This document shows, piece by piece, positions 53,786 to 63,359 of a stretch of 64,000 bases of DNA. The stretch is taken from NCBI RefSeq assembly GCF_003663825.1, contig NZ_RCCC01000001.1:3046501-3110500 (forward strand). Direction: 5' to 3'. Numbering within the stretch: position 1 is the stretch's first letter; the number at the start of each line of letters is the position of its first letter. Made by a program: the position numbers and the translations under genes. The notes under the pieces are model-generated. The model was not told the DNA's origin. It searched no databases and worked only from the letters and a program-made list of their open reading frames with translations. The stretch is from Acidovorax sp. 106. GTDB taxonomy: Bacteria > Pseudomonadota > Gammaproteobacteria > Burkholderiales > Burkholderiaceae_C.

Positions 53786-55353
53786 AGCGGTTTTTGCGCG
53801 GCTGCACCATCTTGTGGGTGGTGTTCCGGTACGGTCTGGACGGTTTGGTTCTGGACAGCTTTCAAAAGCCCGGCTTGCGCTGGTTGTCGCGCATGCTGTC
53901 GTTCGGGCGCAAGCTGGACGCGCCGCGCGGCCAGCGCCTGCGTGAGGCGCTGGAGCAGCTAGGCCCCATCTTCGTCAAGTTTGGCCAGGTGCTCTCGACC
54001 CGGCGAGACCTGTTGCCGCCCGACATCGCCGACGAACTGGCCTTGCTGCAAGACCGGGTGCCGCCGTTTGACCCTAACGTGGCCATTGCCACCATCGAGC
54101 GGGCTTTTCGCAAGCCGGTCGATACCGTGTTTACCTCGTTCGAGCGCGTGCCCGTGGCCAGTGCATCGATTGCGCAGGTGCACTTTGCCACGCTGATCGA
54201 CCGCGATGGCGTGCAGCGCGAGGTGGCCGTCAAGGTGCTGCGCCCTGGCATGCTGCCTGTGATCGAGAAAGACCTGAGCCTCATGCGGATGATGGCGGGT
54301 TGGGTCGAAAGCCTGTCGGCCGATGGCAAGCGCCTCAAGCCACGTGAGGTGGTGGCTGAGTTTGACAATTACCTGCACGATGAGTTGGACCTGGTGCGCG
54401 AGGCGGCCAACGCTGCGCAGCTGCGGCGCAACATGCAGGGGCTGGACTTGGTGCTGATTCCCGAGATTTTCTGGGACTTCTGCCACCCTGAAGTGATGGT
54501 CATGCAGCGCATGAAGGGCGTGCCCATCAGCCAGATTGAACGTCTGCGCGATGCAGGGGTGGACATTCCCAAGCTGGCGCGCGATGGCGTCACCATCTTC
54601 TTCACCCAGGTGTTCCGCGATGGGTTCTTCCACGCCGACATGCACCCGGGCAACATCCAGGTCAGCCTGGAGCCTGAAACCTTCGGGCGCTACATCTCGC
54701 TGGACTTCGGCATCGTTGGCACGCTCACTGAGGTGGACAAGGAATACCTGGCACAGAACTTCGTGGCGTTTTTCCGCCGCGACTACAAGCGCGTGGCCGA
54801 GCTGCACATTGAAAGCGGCTGGGTGCCGCCCGAGACGCGGGCCAATGACCTCGAATCCGCCATCCGGGCGGTGTGTGAGCCGTACTTTGATCGTCCGCTC
54901 AAAGAGATTTCGCTGGGGATGGTGCTGATGCGCCTGTTCCAGACTTCACGCCGGTTCCATGTTGAAATTCAGCCCCAACTGGTGCTGCTGCAAAAAACCC
55001 TGCTCAACATCGAAGGCTTGGGGCGCCAGCTGGACCCTGAACTAGACCTGTGGAGCACGGCCAAGCCCTTCCTGGAAAAGTGGATGCTGGAGCAAATGGG
55101 GCCACAAAGGTTGTGGCGCGATGTGCGTGCCGAGGCCCCGCATTACGCCAAGCTGTTGCCTGAGCTGCCACGGCTGGTGGCCCAGTATTTGCGAAAAGGT
55201 GGCGATGGCGACGGCGAGGCATTGAGGGAGCTGCTGCAGGCGCAGCGGCAGACCAACCGGCTGTTGCAGGGCGTGCTGTGCGTAGGCTTGGGTTTTGCTT
55301 TGGGTTTGCTGGTCATGCAATTGATGCCTTTGCTGCGCCTTAGGGGTTTTTGA
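53782..55353 (+). CDS. ubiB: Atypical kinase-fold ubiquinone synthesis protein UbiB
   Basis: This is a 523-residue ADCK/UbiB protein. The family KxGQ element is in [16 protein letters not shown]. An Ala-rich nucleotide loop appears as [11 protein letters not shown], then VAVKVLRPG (the kinase Lys), [10 protein letters not shown] (catalytic loop) and LDFGIVG (metal-binding DFG). Two C-terminal membrane helices ([19 protein letters not shown] and MQLMPLLRL) anchor it. UbiB has ATPase activity and is thought to help extract or position ubiquinone precursors from the membrane. Its ATG overlaps the ubiJ stop by four bases. A terminator follows. Confidence 0.96.
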   Translation: MKRFLRGCTILWVVFRYGLDGLVLDSFQKPGLRWLSRMLSFGRKLDAPRGQRLREALEQLGPIFVKFGQVLSTRRDLLPPDIADELALLQDRVPPFDPNVAIATIERAFRKPVDTVFTSFERVPVASASIAQVHFATLIDRDGVQREVAVKVLRPGMLPVIEKDLSLMRMMAGWVESLSADGKRLKPREVVAEFDNYLHDELDLVREAANAAQLRRNMQGLDLVLIPEIFWDFCHPEVMVMQRMKGVPISQIERLRDAGVDIPKLARDGVTIFFTQVFRDGFFHADMHPGNIQVSLEPETFGRYISLDFGIVGTLTEVDKEYLAQNFVAFFRRDYKRVAELHIESGWVPPETRANDLESAIRAVCEPYFDRPLKEISLGMVLMRLFQTSRRFHVEIQPQLVLLQKTLLNIEGLGRQLDPELDLWSTAKPFLEKWMLEQMGPQRLWRDVRAEAPHYAKLLPELPRLVAQYLRKGGDGDGEALRELLQAQRQTNRLLQGVLCVGLGFALGLLVMQLMPLLRLRGF

Positions 55354-55393
55354 GTCCCCCGCCCTGACACGCTGCGGGGCCCATGTTGGGCAC

Positions 55394-55420
55394 GGCGCCA
55401 GTGCAATGGCGCCATTTTTT
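55394..55420 (+). terminator. Intrinsic terminator after ubiB
   Basis: GGCGCCA (55394-55400) pairs with TGGCGCC (55407-55413) across GTGCAA and is followed by ATTTTTTA. It closes the ubiquinone gene run 29 bp before the symporter ATG. Confidence 0.88.
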
Positions 55421-55448
55421 ATTCATCTCGGAGTTTCGGAGCGGCGCC

Positions 55449-56900
55449 ATGCTGATGACGTTCATTGTTCTGTACCTGCTGGTCTCGATTGCCATCGGTT
55501 TGTATGCCGCTACGCGTGTGCACAACACGGCCGATTACGCGGTGGCCGGGCGAAGTTTGCCGCTGGCCGTGGTGATTGCCACCACGTTTGCCACCTGGTT
55601 TGGCTCCGAGACGGTGCTAGGGGTCTCTGCCCGGTTTGTCGATGGCGGTTTGGGTGCCGTGGTCGAAGACCCCTTTGGCGCGTCGATGTGCCTGGTGCTG
55701 GTGGGGCTCTTTTTTGCGTACAAGCTGTACCAGAAGAACCTGATTACGCTGGGTGACTACTACCGTCAGCGGTACGGCCGAGTGATTGAAGTGGTGTGCT
55801 CGGGCATCATTTTGTTCAGCTACCTGGGCTGGGTGGCCGCACAGATCACGGCTTTGGGGCTGGTGTTCAACCTGCTGACGCAAGGGGCCGTGTCATTGAC
55901 GTTGGGCATGGTGATTGGCACCGTGGTGGTGCTCATCTACACACTGTATGGCGGCATGTGGTCTGTGGCGCTCACCGACTTTGTTCAGATGATTGTCATT
56001 GCTGTGGGCTTGATTGCCATTGCGTGGTATGCGGCCGATCTGGCGGGCGGCGCAGGCAAGGTGATCGATTTCGCCGCGCGAGAAGGCAAGTTCCAGTTCT
56101 TTCCCACCGGAGGGGCGAAAGAGTGGACGTTCTTTATCGCTGCAGCGATCACCATGATGCTGGGCTCCATTCCTCAACAAGACGTTTTTCAACGGGTGAT
56201 GTCGTCCAACAGCGCCAGCACCGCTCGCAAAGGCCCGGTCATTGGCGGCGTGCTTTACCTGCTGTTCGCTTTCATTCCCATGTTTGTGGTGACGGCAGCC
56301 ATCCTCATCATGCCCGACGCGGCGCCTGCGTTGCTCAAGGATGATCCTCAAAAGGTGTTGCCCACCTTGGTGATGGAGCGCATGCCCGTGATCTTGCAGG
56401 TGGCGTTTTTCGGTGCCCTGCTGTCCGCCATCATGTCCACGGCTTCGGCTACGCTGCTGGCGCCTTCCACCACTTTTGTGGAAAACATCCTGCGCAACAT
56501 ACGCCCAGGCATGAGCGATGCTGCCACCCTCAAGGCCATGCGCATCTCTGTTCTGGTGTTTACAGCTTGCGTGCTGGCCTATGCCATCACCATGCAGGGC
56601 ACCTCGATCTATGAAATGGTGTCTGGCGCCTATCAGGTGCCTTTGGTGGGGGCGTTTGTGCCTTTGGTGTTCGGCCTGTACTGGAAGCGCGCCACCACTC
56701 AGGGGGCTTTGGCTGCTGTGGTGCTGGGATTGGGTGTGTGGTTATTGTTTGTGGCAAGCCCTGCACTCGCGGCCGAGTTCCCTCAGCAGTTGGCGGGCTT
56801 GCTCGCAGCACTGCTGGGCATGTTCGCAGGTTCCCTGGCCCCGCAGTGGATGAAAGATCACAAAGGCCACGTGCACCACTACGAAGGCACCGCCGCCTGA
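55449..56900 (+). CDS. Sodium:solute symporter (SSS family)
   Basis: This 483-residue transporter has about thirteen membrane helices and the SSS hallmarks ADYAVAGRSLPL, TTFATWFGSETVLGVSARFV, LYGGMWSVALTDFVQMIVI and AFFGALLSAIMSTASATLL (the sodium-site helix). Substrates in this family include proline, pantothenate, acetate and sugars; none can be chosen here. GGAG seven bases before the ATG at 55449 fixes the start. The C-terminus carries a short His-rich tail (DHKGHVHHYEG). It is separated from ubiB by a terminator, so it has its own promoter. Confidence 0.92.
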   Translation: MLMTFIVLYLLVSIAIGLYAATRVHNTADYAVAGRSLPLAVVIATTFATWFGSETVLGVSARFVDGGLGAVVEDPFGASMCLVLVGLFFAYKLYQKNLITLGDYYRQRYGRVIEVVCSGIILFSYLGWVAAQITALGLVFNLLTQGAVSLTLGMVIGTVVVLIYTLYGGMWSVALTDFVQMIVIAVGLIAIAWYAADLAGGAGKVIDFAAREGKFQFFPTGGAKEWTFFIAAAITMMLGSIPQQDVFQRVMSSNSASTARKGPVIGGVLYLLFAFIPMFVVTAAILIMPDAAPALLKDDPQKVLPTLVMERMPVILQVAFFGALLSAIMSTASATLLAPSTTFVENILRNIRPGMSDAATLKAMRISVLVFTACVLAYAITMQGTSIYEMVSGAYQVPLVGAFVPLVFGLYWKRATTQGALAAVVLGLGVWLLFVASPALAAEFPQQLAGLLAALLGMFAGSLAPQWMKDHKGHVHHYEGTAA

Positions 56901-56999
56901 TGGAGTCCATTGCAGGGTGAGCAGCGCTCCCATCCACCACCAGCGTCCCGGGCGAATGAATGCTGGCAAACTTGCAATAGGCGTCATGTAGGTGCCGCC

Positions 57000-57005
57000 T
57001 ATAAT
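57000..57005 (+). promoter_or_regulatory. Candidate -10 box upstream of the FmdB-type gene
   Basis: A perfect TATAAT lies 34 bp before the ATG. TTGCAA at 56972 is 22 bp away, too far for a usual -35, so the call is tentative. Confidence 0.4.
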
Positions 57006-57038
57006 TGAAGGTTTTGCACTTTCCCTCAACGCTCTGAC

Positions 57039-57362
57039 ATGCCTATCTACGCCTACAAATGCGGCTCCTGCGGCCATGCCAAGGATGTGCTGCAAAAAAT
57101 CTCCGATGCGCCGTTGACCACTTGCCCCGCTTGCGGAGCAGAAGCCTTCTCCAAGCAAGTCACTGCCGCGGGCTTTCAGCTCAAGGGATCAGGCTGGTAT
57201 GTGACGGATTTTCGTGGCGGCAGCGGTGGCAATTCCGCCCCCGCCCCTGCGACCGAATCCAAGTCCGATGCCGCAGCTCCTGCTGCCAGCGCCCCAGCGT
57301 CTGCCCCCGCATCTGCTCCTGCCCCTTCGGCGGGCGGCGGTGGCTCCTCTTCTTCGACCTGA
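57039..57362 (+). CDS. FmdB-family zinc-ribbon protein
   Basis: This 107-residue protein has an N-terminal FmdB zinc ribbon (MPIYAYKCGSCGHAKDVLQ, CPACGA) with the four zinc cysteines. The short conserved segment FQLKGSGWYVTDF follows, then a low-complexity Ala/Pro/Ser tail of about 40 residues. FmdB-type proteins are small putative regulators; this version commonly precedes DUF502 and aspS genes in beta-proteobacteria. Only 9 bp separate it from the DUF502 gene. Confidence 0.9.
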   Translation: MPIYAYKCGSCGHAKDVLQKISDAPLTTCPACGAEAFSKQVTAAGFQLKGSGWYVTDFRGGSGGNSAPAPATESKSDAAAPAASAPASAPASAPAPSAGGGGSSSST

Positions 57363-57371
57363 CAGGCCACC

Positions 57372-57992
57372 ATGTCCGCCTTGCGTAAATGGCTGTTCAC
57401 CGGATTGCTGGTCATCGTGCCCGGCGTCATCACCGCGTGGGTGCTGAACTGGATCGTCAGCACGCTGGACCAGACGCTGCAAATCCTGCCCGGTGCGTGG
57501 CAGCCAGACAAGCTTCTGGGGATTCACATCCCTGGGTTTGGCGTGCTGCTGACGCTGTTGATCCTGTTGGTGGTGGGGGCTGTTGCCAGCAACTTTGCAG
57601 GACGCAAACTGGTGCAATGGGGCGATGCCCTGGTGCACCGCATTCCGGTGGTGCGCTCCATCTACTCCAGCGTCAAGCAGGTTTCTGACACCCTGTTTTC
57701 AGAAAGCGGCAACGCCTTTCGCACCGCCGTGCTCGTGCAGTGGCCGCGCGAAGGGGTCTGGACGATTGCGTTCATCACAGGGGCGCCCAATGGTGAAGTC
57801 GCGGCCTATTTGCGCGACGAGTTTGTGAGCGTGTATGTGCCCACCACCCCCAATCCCACGGGCGGTTACTTCGTCATGCTGCGCAAGAGCGATTGTGTGG
57901 AACTCGACATGAGCGTGGATGCCGCGCTCAAGTACATCGTCTCGATGGGGGTCGTTGCGCCAGCCGATCCCAATCAGTTGCCTCTCAAATAA
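57372..57992 (+). CDS. DUF502-family membrane protein
   Basis: This 206-residue protein has two N-terminal membrane helices (WLFTGLLVIVPGVITAWVL and FGVLLTLLILLVVGAVASNF) joined by a short loop. A soluble domain with HRIPVVRSIYSSVKQVSDTLF, FITGAPNGEV and VYVPTTPNPTGGYFVM follows, all characteristic of DUF502 (COG2928). The function is unknown. It is placed between FmdB and aspS in a likely operon; the aspS start is 45 bp downstream. Confidence 0.9.
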   Translation: MSALRKWLFTGLLVIVPGVITAWVLNWIVSTLDQTLQILPGAWQPDKLLGIHIPGFGVLLTLLILLVVGAVASNFAGRKLVQWGDALVHRIPVVRSIYSSVKQVSDTLFSESGNAFRTAVLVQWPREGVWTIAFITGAPNGEVAAYLRDEFVSVYVPTTPNPTGGYFVMLRKSDCVELDMSVDAALKYIVSMGVVAPADPNQLPLK

Positions 57993-58037
57993 TTTTCTTT
58001 TCATTCATTGCGCCACAGCGGCGCCGGAAGTAATGCC

Positions 58038-59852
58038 ATGGCCATGCGCTCCCACTATTGCGGTCTTGTGACCGAAGCCCTGATGGGCGAAACCGTGACC
58101 CTGTCGGGTTGGGTGAACCGCCGCCGCGACCACGGTGGTGTGATCTTCATTGACCTGCGCGACCGCGAAGGCTATGTGCAGGTGGTGTGCGACCCTGACC
58201 GTGCCGAGATGTTCAAGACCGCCGAAGGCGTGCGCAATGAGTTTTGCGTGCAGGTCAAGGGCCTGGTGCGCGCCCGCCCAGAAGGTACGACCAACGACAG
58301 CCTCAAGAGCGGCAAGATCGAAGTGCTGTGCCATGAACTGAATGTGTTGAACCCTTCGGTCACGCCTCCGTTCCAGATGGATGACGAGAACCTGTCGGAG
58401 ACCACCCGCCTCACGCACCGCGTGATGGACCTGCGCCGCCCGCACATGCAGCGCAACATGATGCTGCGCTACAAGACCGCGATCCAGGTGCGCAACTTCC
58501 TGGACAAGGAAGGTTTCATCGATATCGAAACGCCCATGCTGGGCAAGAGCACGCCCGAAGGCGCGCGCGACTATCTGGTGCCCAGCCGCGTGCACGATGG
58601 CCAGTTCTTTGCGCTGCCCCAGTCGCCCCAGCTGTACAAGCAGATGCTGATGGTGGCTGGCTATGACCGCTACTACCAGATCACCAAGTGCTTCCGCGAC
58701 GAAGACCTGCGCGCTGACCGCCAGCCCGAGTTCACCCAGATCGACTGCGAGACCTCGTTCCTGAACGAAGAAGAAATCCGCGCCATCTTCCAGCGCATGA
58801 TCACCGAGGTGTTCCAGACCCAGTTGGGCGTGGACCTGGGCGAGTTCCCGATCATGACGTACCAGGACGCGGCCTACCGCTTTGGCTCGGACAAGCCCGA
58901 CCTGCGCGTGAAGCTCGAATTCACCGAGCTGACCGACGTGATGAAGGACGTGGACTTCAAGGTGTTCTCGGGGGCCGCCAACATGAAGGGCGGCCGTGTG
59001 GTGGCCCTGCGCGTGCCAGGTGGCTCGGTCGAAGGCGGCGGCATCAGCCGTGGTGAGATCGATGCCTACACCGAATTCGTCAAGATCTACGGTGCCAAGG
59101 GCTTGGCCTATATCCGCGTCAACGAGCTGGCCAAGGGTCGCGATGGCCTGCAGTCGCCCATCGTCAAAAATATCCACGACGCTGCGCTGGCCGAAGTGCT
59201 CAAGCGCTCGGGCGCACAAGACGGTGATTTGCTGTTCTTCGGTGCCGACAAGGAAAAGATCGTCAACGACGCCATTGGCGCGCTGCGCATCAAGATCGGC
59301 CACAGCGAATTCGGCAAGAAGAATGGCCTGTTCGAAAACCGCTGGGCGCCGCTGTGGGTGGTGGACTTCCCGATGTTTGAACATGACGAGGAAGAAAACC
59401 GCTGGACAGCCGTGCACCACCCCTTCACCAGCCCCAAGGATGGCCACGAGGACCTGATGGACACCGATCCAGGCAAGTGCATTGCCAAGGCGTACGACAT
59501 GGTGCTCAACGGCTGGGAGCTCGGCGGTGGCTCGGTGCGTATCCACCGTGCCGACGTGCAGGCCAAGGTGTTTGCTGCGCTCAACATCGGTCCGGAAGAC
59601 CAACGCGCCAAGTTTGGCTACCTGCTGGATGCGCTGCAGTACGGCGCGCCTCCCCACGGTGGCTTGGCATTTGGCCTGGACCGTCTGATCACGTTGATGA
59701 CTGGTGCTGAGTCGATCCGTGACGTGATTGCCTTCCCCAAGACCCAACGCGCTCAGGACTTGCTGACCCAGGCCCCTTCGCCCGTGGATGAAAAGCAGTT
59801 GCGCGAGCTGCACATTCGCTTGCGTAACCTGGACGCTGCCAAAGCCAGCTGA
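58038..59852 (+). CDS. aspS: Aspartyl-tRNA synthetase
   Basis: This 604-residue class II synthetase charges tRNA with aspartate. It has an anticodon-binding OB domain ([23 protein letters not shown]), motif 2 around [20 protein letters not shown], the bacterial insertion domain, and motif 3 [16 protein letters not shown]. In organisms that lack asparaginyl-tRNA synthetase the bacterial-type enzyme can be non-discriminating; that cannot be judged here. GGAAG seven bases before the ATG at 58038 selects it over the ATG two codons later. A terminator lies 43 bp downstream. Confidence 0.98.
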   Translation: MAMRSHYCGLVTEALMGETVTLSGWVNRRRDHGGVIFIDLRDREGYVQVVCDPDRAEMFKTAEGVRNEFCVQVKGLVRARPEGTTNDSLKSGKIEVLCHELNVLNPSVTPPFQMDDENLSETTRLTHRVMDLRRPHMQRNMMLRYKTAIQVRNFLDKEGFIDIETPMLGKSTPEGARDYLVPSRVHDGQFFALPQSPQLYKQMLMVAGYDRYYQITKCFRDEDLRADRQPEFTQIDCETSFLNEEEIRAIFQRMITEVFQTQLGVDLGEFPIMTYQDAAYRFGSDKPDLRVKLEFTELTDVMKDVDFKVFSGAANMKGGRVVALRVPGGSVEGGGISRGEIDAYTEFVKIYGAKGLAYIRVNELAKGRDGLQSPIVKNIHDAALAEVLKRSGAQDGDLLFFGADKEKIVNDAIGALRIKIGHSEFGKKNGLFENRWAPLWVVDFPMFEHDEEENRWTAVHHPFTSPKDGHEDLMDTDPGKCIAKAYDMVLNGWELGGGSVRIHRADVQAKVFAALNIGPEDQRAKFGYLLDALQYGAPPHGGLAFGLDRLITLMTGAESIRDVIAFPKTQRAQDLLTQAPSPVDEKQLRELHIRLRNLDAAKAS

Positions 59853-59895
59853 TAGGACACAAACCAAGGCCTGTTGCATGCAGTAGCAGGAACCC

Positions 59896-59928
59896 AAGCG
59901 GCACAGGCGTTGGTCTGGGCCGCTTTTT
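59896..59928 (+). terminator. Intrinsic terminator after aspS
   Basis: AAGCGGC (59896-59902) pairs with GCCGCTT (59919-59925), followed by TTTC. The loop is 16 bases. Confidence 0.75.
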
Positions 59929-59964
59929 CGTTGGAGCCTACCTTTTCGATTCAGGGAGTAAGAG

Positions 59965-60786
59965 ATGAAAAAAAACGTACTGCGCCGCCCTGTGGGTGTC
60001 AGTCTGGTGGTGTTGGCCGCAGCCCTGGCTCTGGGCGGCTGTGGCGAGAAAAAAACCGAGCTGGGCGAGGGCGGCTCGGTGGTTTCTGGGTCTGCAGGCC
60101 CTGCCGGCGCCAAGGGGGCAGACAAGTCGCTCACGCAGTGCGACGCCCCAGTGGCGACGCTGGCCCTGGCAGAGAACCCTAACGGCTACACCGTCTCCAG
60201 CAGCTACCACCTGCCTGCGTCGCCCGTTCCGCTGATTCGGCTGATCGCCCAGCAAAGCGGCTGCTTTCGCGTGGTAGACCGCTCGGCGGGCCTGCGCGCC
60301 ACGGTGCAGGAGCAAGAGCTGAAAGACGCGGGCATCCTGCGGCAAAAGTCCACCGTGGCCAAAGGGCGCGGTTACGAGGCCCAGTACACCCTCATCCCCA
60401 GCCTGACGTTCAGTGAGCAGGATGCGGGTCGCAGCATTGCGGGGGTGATCGCCATGATTCCGGTGCTGCGCGACATTGCCGGGCTGATCGGGCTGGCAGA
60501 GCAGGTCAAGCTCAAGGAGGCGCAGACGGCGCTGCTGCTGACCGACAACGAGACCACCGAACAAGTGGCCGCTGCCACGGGCTCTGCCCGCACCACGGAC
60601 CTCGGCGCAGCCGGTGTTCTGTTTGGCCGCCTGGGTGGTGGGGCTGGCGCGGGCTGGAGCAACACCAACGAAGGCAAGGTGATTGCGGCAGCCTTCCTGG
60701 ACTCGCACAACAAGCTGGTGGCCCAGGTGCGCATGCTGCAGGCCAAGGAGCTGCCCCCGCCCGTGGCGGTGAAGAGCCAGCGCTGA
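59965..60786 (+). CDS. Putative lipoprotein with CsgG-like features
   Basis: This 273-residue protein has a lipoprotein signal (VLAAALALGGC, Cys28 modified), a Gly/Ala-rich linker and an alpha/beta domain. The domain's LIRLIAQQSGCFRVVDRSAG and LRATVQEQELKDAG resemble CsgG/LpoB-type outer-membrane lipoproteins, although the match is by pattern only. A hydrophobic segment (IAGVIAMIPVLRDIAGLIGL) lies near the middle. GGGAG upstream of the ATG is a good ribosome site. It lies between aspS and nudB on the same strand behind a terminator, so it probably has its own promoter. The function is unknown. Confidence 0.7.
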   Translation: MKKNVLRRPVGVSLVVLAAALALGGCGEKKTELGEGGSVVSGSAGPAGAKGADKSLTQCDAPVATLALAENPNGYTVSSSYHLPASPVPLIRLIAQQSGCFRVVDRSAGLRATVQEQELKDAGILRQKSTVAKGRGYEAQYTLIPSLTFSEQDAGRSIAGVIAMIPVLRDIAGLIGLAEQVKLKEAQTALLLTDNETTEQVAAATGSARTTDLGAAGVLFGRLGGGAGAGWSNTNEGKVIAAAFLDSHNKLVAQVRMLQAKELPPPVAVKSQR

Positions 60787-60826
60787 TGCTGTAGCCTCAA
60801 TGGTTTGTAGAGAACTGCCTGCCCCC

Positions 60827-61324
60827 ATGGCCGCCACGCCCGCTGCGCCCGCCCAGGATTCGTTCAAGATCCCTGAATCGGTCTTGGTGGTGATCTACAC
60901 CCCCATGCTGGACGTATTGATGGTTCAACGCACGGGCACTGAGGTGGGTGTGGAGCACTGGCAGTCGGTCACCGGCAGCAAAGACCGTTGGGACGAGCCT
61001 TGGCACGAGACGGCGGCGCGCGAGGTACTGGAAGAAACGGGCATGGAGGTTGGGGCCCCCGGCTGCAGATTGACCGACTGGCAGCTGGAGAACCACTACG
61101 ACATCTGGCCCCAGTGGTTGCACCGCTATGCGCCTGGAGTGCAGCGCAACCGCGAGCGGGTGTTTGGCCTGTGTGTGCCGGACGGAACGCCGGTGCGACT
61201 CAATCCGCGTGAACATGTGCGTTGGCAGTGGCTGCCCTGGCGGGAGGCTGCCGACTTGTGTTTTTCAGCCTCCAACGCAGAGGCTTGCCTGTGGCTGCCG
61301 CGCTTTGCAGCCCAGGTGCGGTGA
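60827..61324 (+). CDS. nudB: Dihydroneopterin triphosphate diphosphatase (Nudix)
   Basis: This 165-residue Nudix hydrolase removes diphosphate from dihydroneopterin triphosphate in folate synthesis. The opening KIPESVLVVIYTPMLDVLMV and WQSVTGSKD, and the Nudix box EPWHETAAREVLEETGM, fit the beta-proteobacterial NudB form, which has one residue more between Gly and Glu than the standard box. The start is uncertain: ATG 60827 is chosen for length, ATG 60800 is in frame. It sits downstream of aspS and the lipoprotein gene, near an EEP-family nuclease gene, a usual neighbourhood. Confidence 0.9.
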   Translation: MAATPAAPAQDSFKIPESVLVVIYTPMLDVLMVQRTGTEVGVEHWQSVTGSKDRWDEPWHETAAREVLEETGMEVGAPGCRLTDWQLENHYDIWPQWLHRYAPGVQRNRERVFGLCVPDGTPVRLNPREHVRWQWLPWREAADLCFSASNAEACLWLPRFAAQVR

Positions 61325-61342
61325 CACGGCCTGGCCCCCGCT

Positions 61343-63118
61343 TCAACCGGGGCGCAGCCTGAGCTTGTCCAGCGGGTCCGCCTCGCTCCACTGCGCTGCG
61401 GGATCTTCCGCTGGGGCCGGGGTGGGGGGCGCGCTGTCCGTGCGTGGCCGCGCCGCGCCTTCGGCATCGCCAGACGATGAGCGCGTGCGGATGACCACGC
61501 CGCCTGGGTGCCGTTCGCTGTCTTGCCCCAGCGCAGCGCGGGTCGGTGCGGTACCGCAACGTGTTCGCAGTGCGTCGATGTCAGCTTGCAGGGCGTCGCT
61601 TTCTTCAATGCGCTCGCGGTGTCGCAGCAACACCTGCTGCGACATGTCCACCAGTTTGGAGTTCAGCGTCTCGCCCCCGTGCCGGATCAGGCTGCGAACC
61701 GCTCCTGCTGCATCGCCGGACAGGGCGCGGGCCATGGCCATTTCGGCCCTTTTGTTGATGTGCTGCAGACACTCGCGCACGCTGTCTGCATAGGGGGTAT
61801 ACAGGTTGCAGGCATTGGCCATCAACTCGCAGAGGCCGCGCGTGTTGGCGTAGCGCATGCCAATGGCATTCACCCACATCGGCCCCTCGTCCAGCTCAAT
61901 CGACGTGGTGGCCAGCACGGCCAGCAGGCTGCCCAGGTTGCAGGCCGCTTCAAAGTCGAAACTGCTCTCCATGATTTCCAGCGCCATCTGCTTGACCGAG
62001 GCCACGGCCTGGGAGAACTGGCGCTGCTGGATGAGCTGCAGGGTGCGGGAAATTTCGACAAACCGCAGGATGCGCGGGCTGTTGGTGTTTTCGTGGCGCT
62101 CGAGCAGGCGCGCGAAGTCCGCCATGCAGCGCTCAATGCCCTTGCGGTCGTTGTCGGCGAAGTAGGCGAACGTGAGCAGCACCAGTGACTGGCAGTCAAA
62201 CAGCTTGGAGTCCAGCCCCAGAATGGCCGCCCGCGACAGCACCCGGGTGGCGGTGGCCCGCTCGCCCATGTAGTACGACATCATTCCCAACTTTTGCAGG
62301 CGCACCACCGAGTCTGGGGTCAGTTCGCTCGCTGTGCGGTAGGTTTCGATGGCCTCGCTGAAGTGCCCGAGCTCCACTTGCGCGCGGCCCAGCACGTCGT
62401 AGGCATCGGCAAACGATGCGTCTTCGCCAATCAGCCCTTGCAGGGTGGTGATGGCCCGCTGGGCCTGGCCCGACTCAATCTGTGCACGCGCCACCCCCAA
62501 CTTGGCCCAGGGCAGGGCACGCGCTGCTATCACGGCCTCGAACAGGGTGCGGGCTTCGGCGTGGCGGCCCAGTCGCAGCAGCAGCTCGGTGCCAATGCGC
62601 GCGGCATACAGCCAATACGGCTGGCGCGCCTCAAAGCGCTCTGCGCACAGGCTGGCGGCCAGCTTGAAGTCGTCTTGCTCAATGGCGTCGAAGATGGGTT
62701 TGAGGTGAACTTTGCGCAGCCGCGCCAGGCTCAGTCGCTCAAACAGGGCGCTGGGGGTGAAGGGCTTGAGCAGGTAGCCGTCCAGCGCCGACTCGGCCGC
62801 CTCGGCCACGGCTGCGTAGGACGCCTCCGCAGTCACCATGAAAAACACGGTGGAAAAGGGCAGTAGCTGCGCACGGCGCAGGTCATCCAGCAGGGTCTGG
62901 CCCGAATGGTTGGATTCAGTGAAATATTGCTCGCACAGCACGTAGTCAAAGATGGTGTGCTCGAGTCGGTTGCGGGCATCTCGCACGCGGCTGCATTGCA
63001 CGATCTTGGTCACCCCATACTCGCGCAGCTGGGCTACCAAGATGCTGCGTGACGTGGCATTGCTGTCGATCACCAGTGCTTGGCTGTCCTGAGGGTCCTG
63101 ATCTTTGCCTGTGGCCAT
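61343..63118 (-). CDS. TPR protein with degenerate N-terminal receiver domain
   Basis: This is a 591-residue protein. Residues about 12-135 form a response-regulator receiver fold (ALVIDSNATSRSILVAQLREY to DGYLLKPFTPSALFERL). The rest is alpha-helical with TPR-type repeats (about 160-330 clearest: AEARTLFEAVIAARALPWAKL, YDVLGRAQVELGHFSEAI) and ends in a Pro/Ala-rich disordered tail. The usual phospho-acceptor Asp is Glu63 (VLCEQYF), and the acidic pair is reduced to one Asp (VIDSN), so it is probably not phosphorylated. The switch Lys is kept. It converges on nudB and is divergent from the EEP gene. Confidence 0.85.
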   Translation of the reverse strand: MATGKDQDPQDSQALVIDSNATSRSILVAQLREYGVTKIVQCSRVRDARNRLEHTIFDYVLCEQYFTESNHSGQTLLDDLRRAQLLPFSTVFFMVTAEASYAAVAEAAESALDGYLLKPFTPSALFERLSLARLRKVHLKPIFDAIEQDDFKLAASLCAERFEARQPYWLYAARIGTELLLRLGRHAEARTLFEAVIAARALPWAKLGVARAQIESGQAQRAITTLQGLIGEDASFADAYDVLGRAQVELGHFSEAIETYRTASELTPDSVVRLQKLGMMSYYMGERATATRVLSRAAILGLDSKLFDCQSLVLLTFAYFADNDRKGIERCMADFARLLERHENTNSPRILRFVEISRTLQLIQQRQFSQAVASVKQMALEIMESSFDFEAACNLGSLLAVLATTSIELDEGPMWVNAIGMRYANTRGLCELMANACNLYTPYADSVRECLQHINKRAEMAMARALSGDAAGAVRSLIRHGGETLNSKLVDMSQQVLLRHRERIEESDALQADIDALRTRCGTAPTRAALGQDSERHPGGVVIRTRSSSGDAEGAARPRTDSAPPTPAPAEDPAAQWSEADPLDKLRLRPG

Positions 63119-63359
63119 CGGGGGTGCTGTCTCGCAAATAACGGTCCGCTGAAATCGCGCGTTCACCTCTGCGACTGCGAAGGGCACGAGCCAAAGGCTT
63201 TGTTTCCCCCGCTCTCTCATGGCGCAGCCACTGGGTTGTGTTTAAGCACACGGCCTGTGGGTGAATTGCGGCTAGTGTATGCCCACTTTGGAGGCTTTGC
63301 GGATGGGGGAAAGCCCGTTGATGCGCTCTGTGCGGCGCCGTTGCGACACAATCAGCGCC

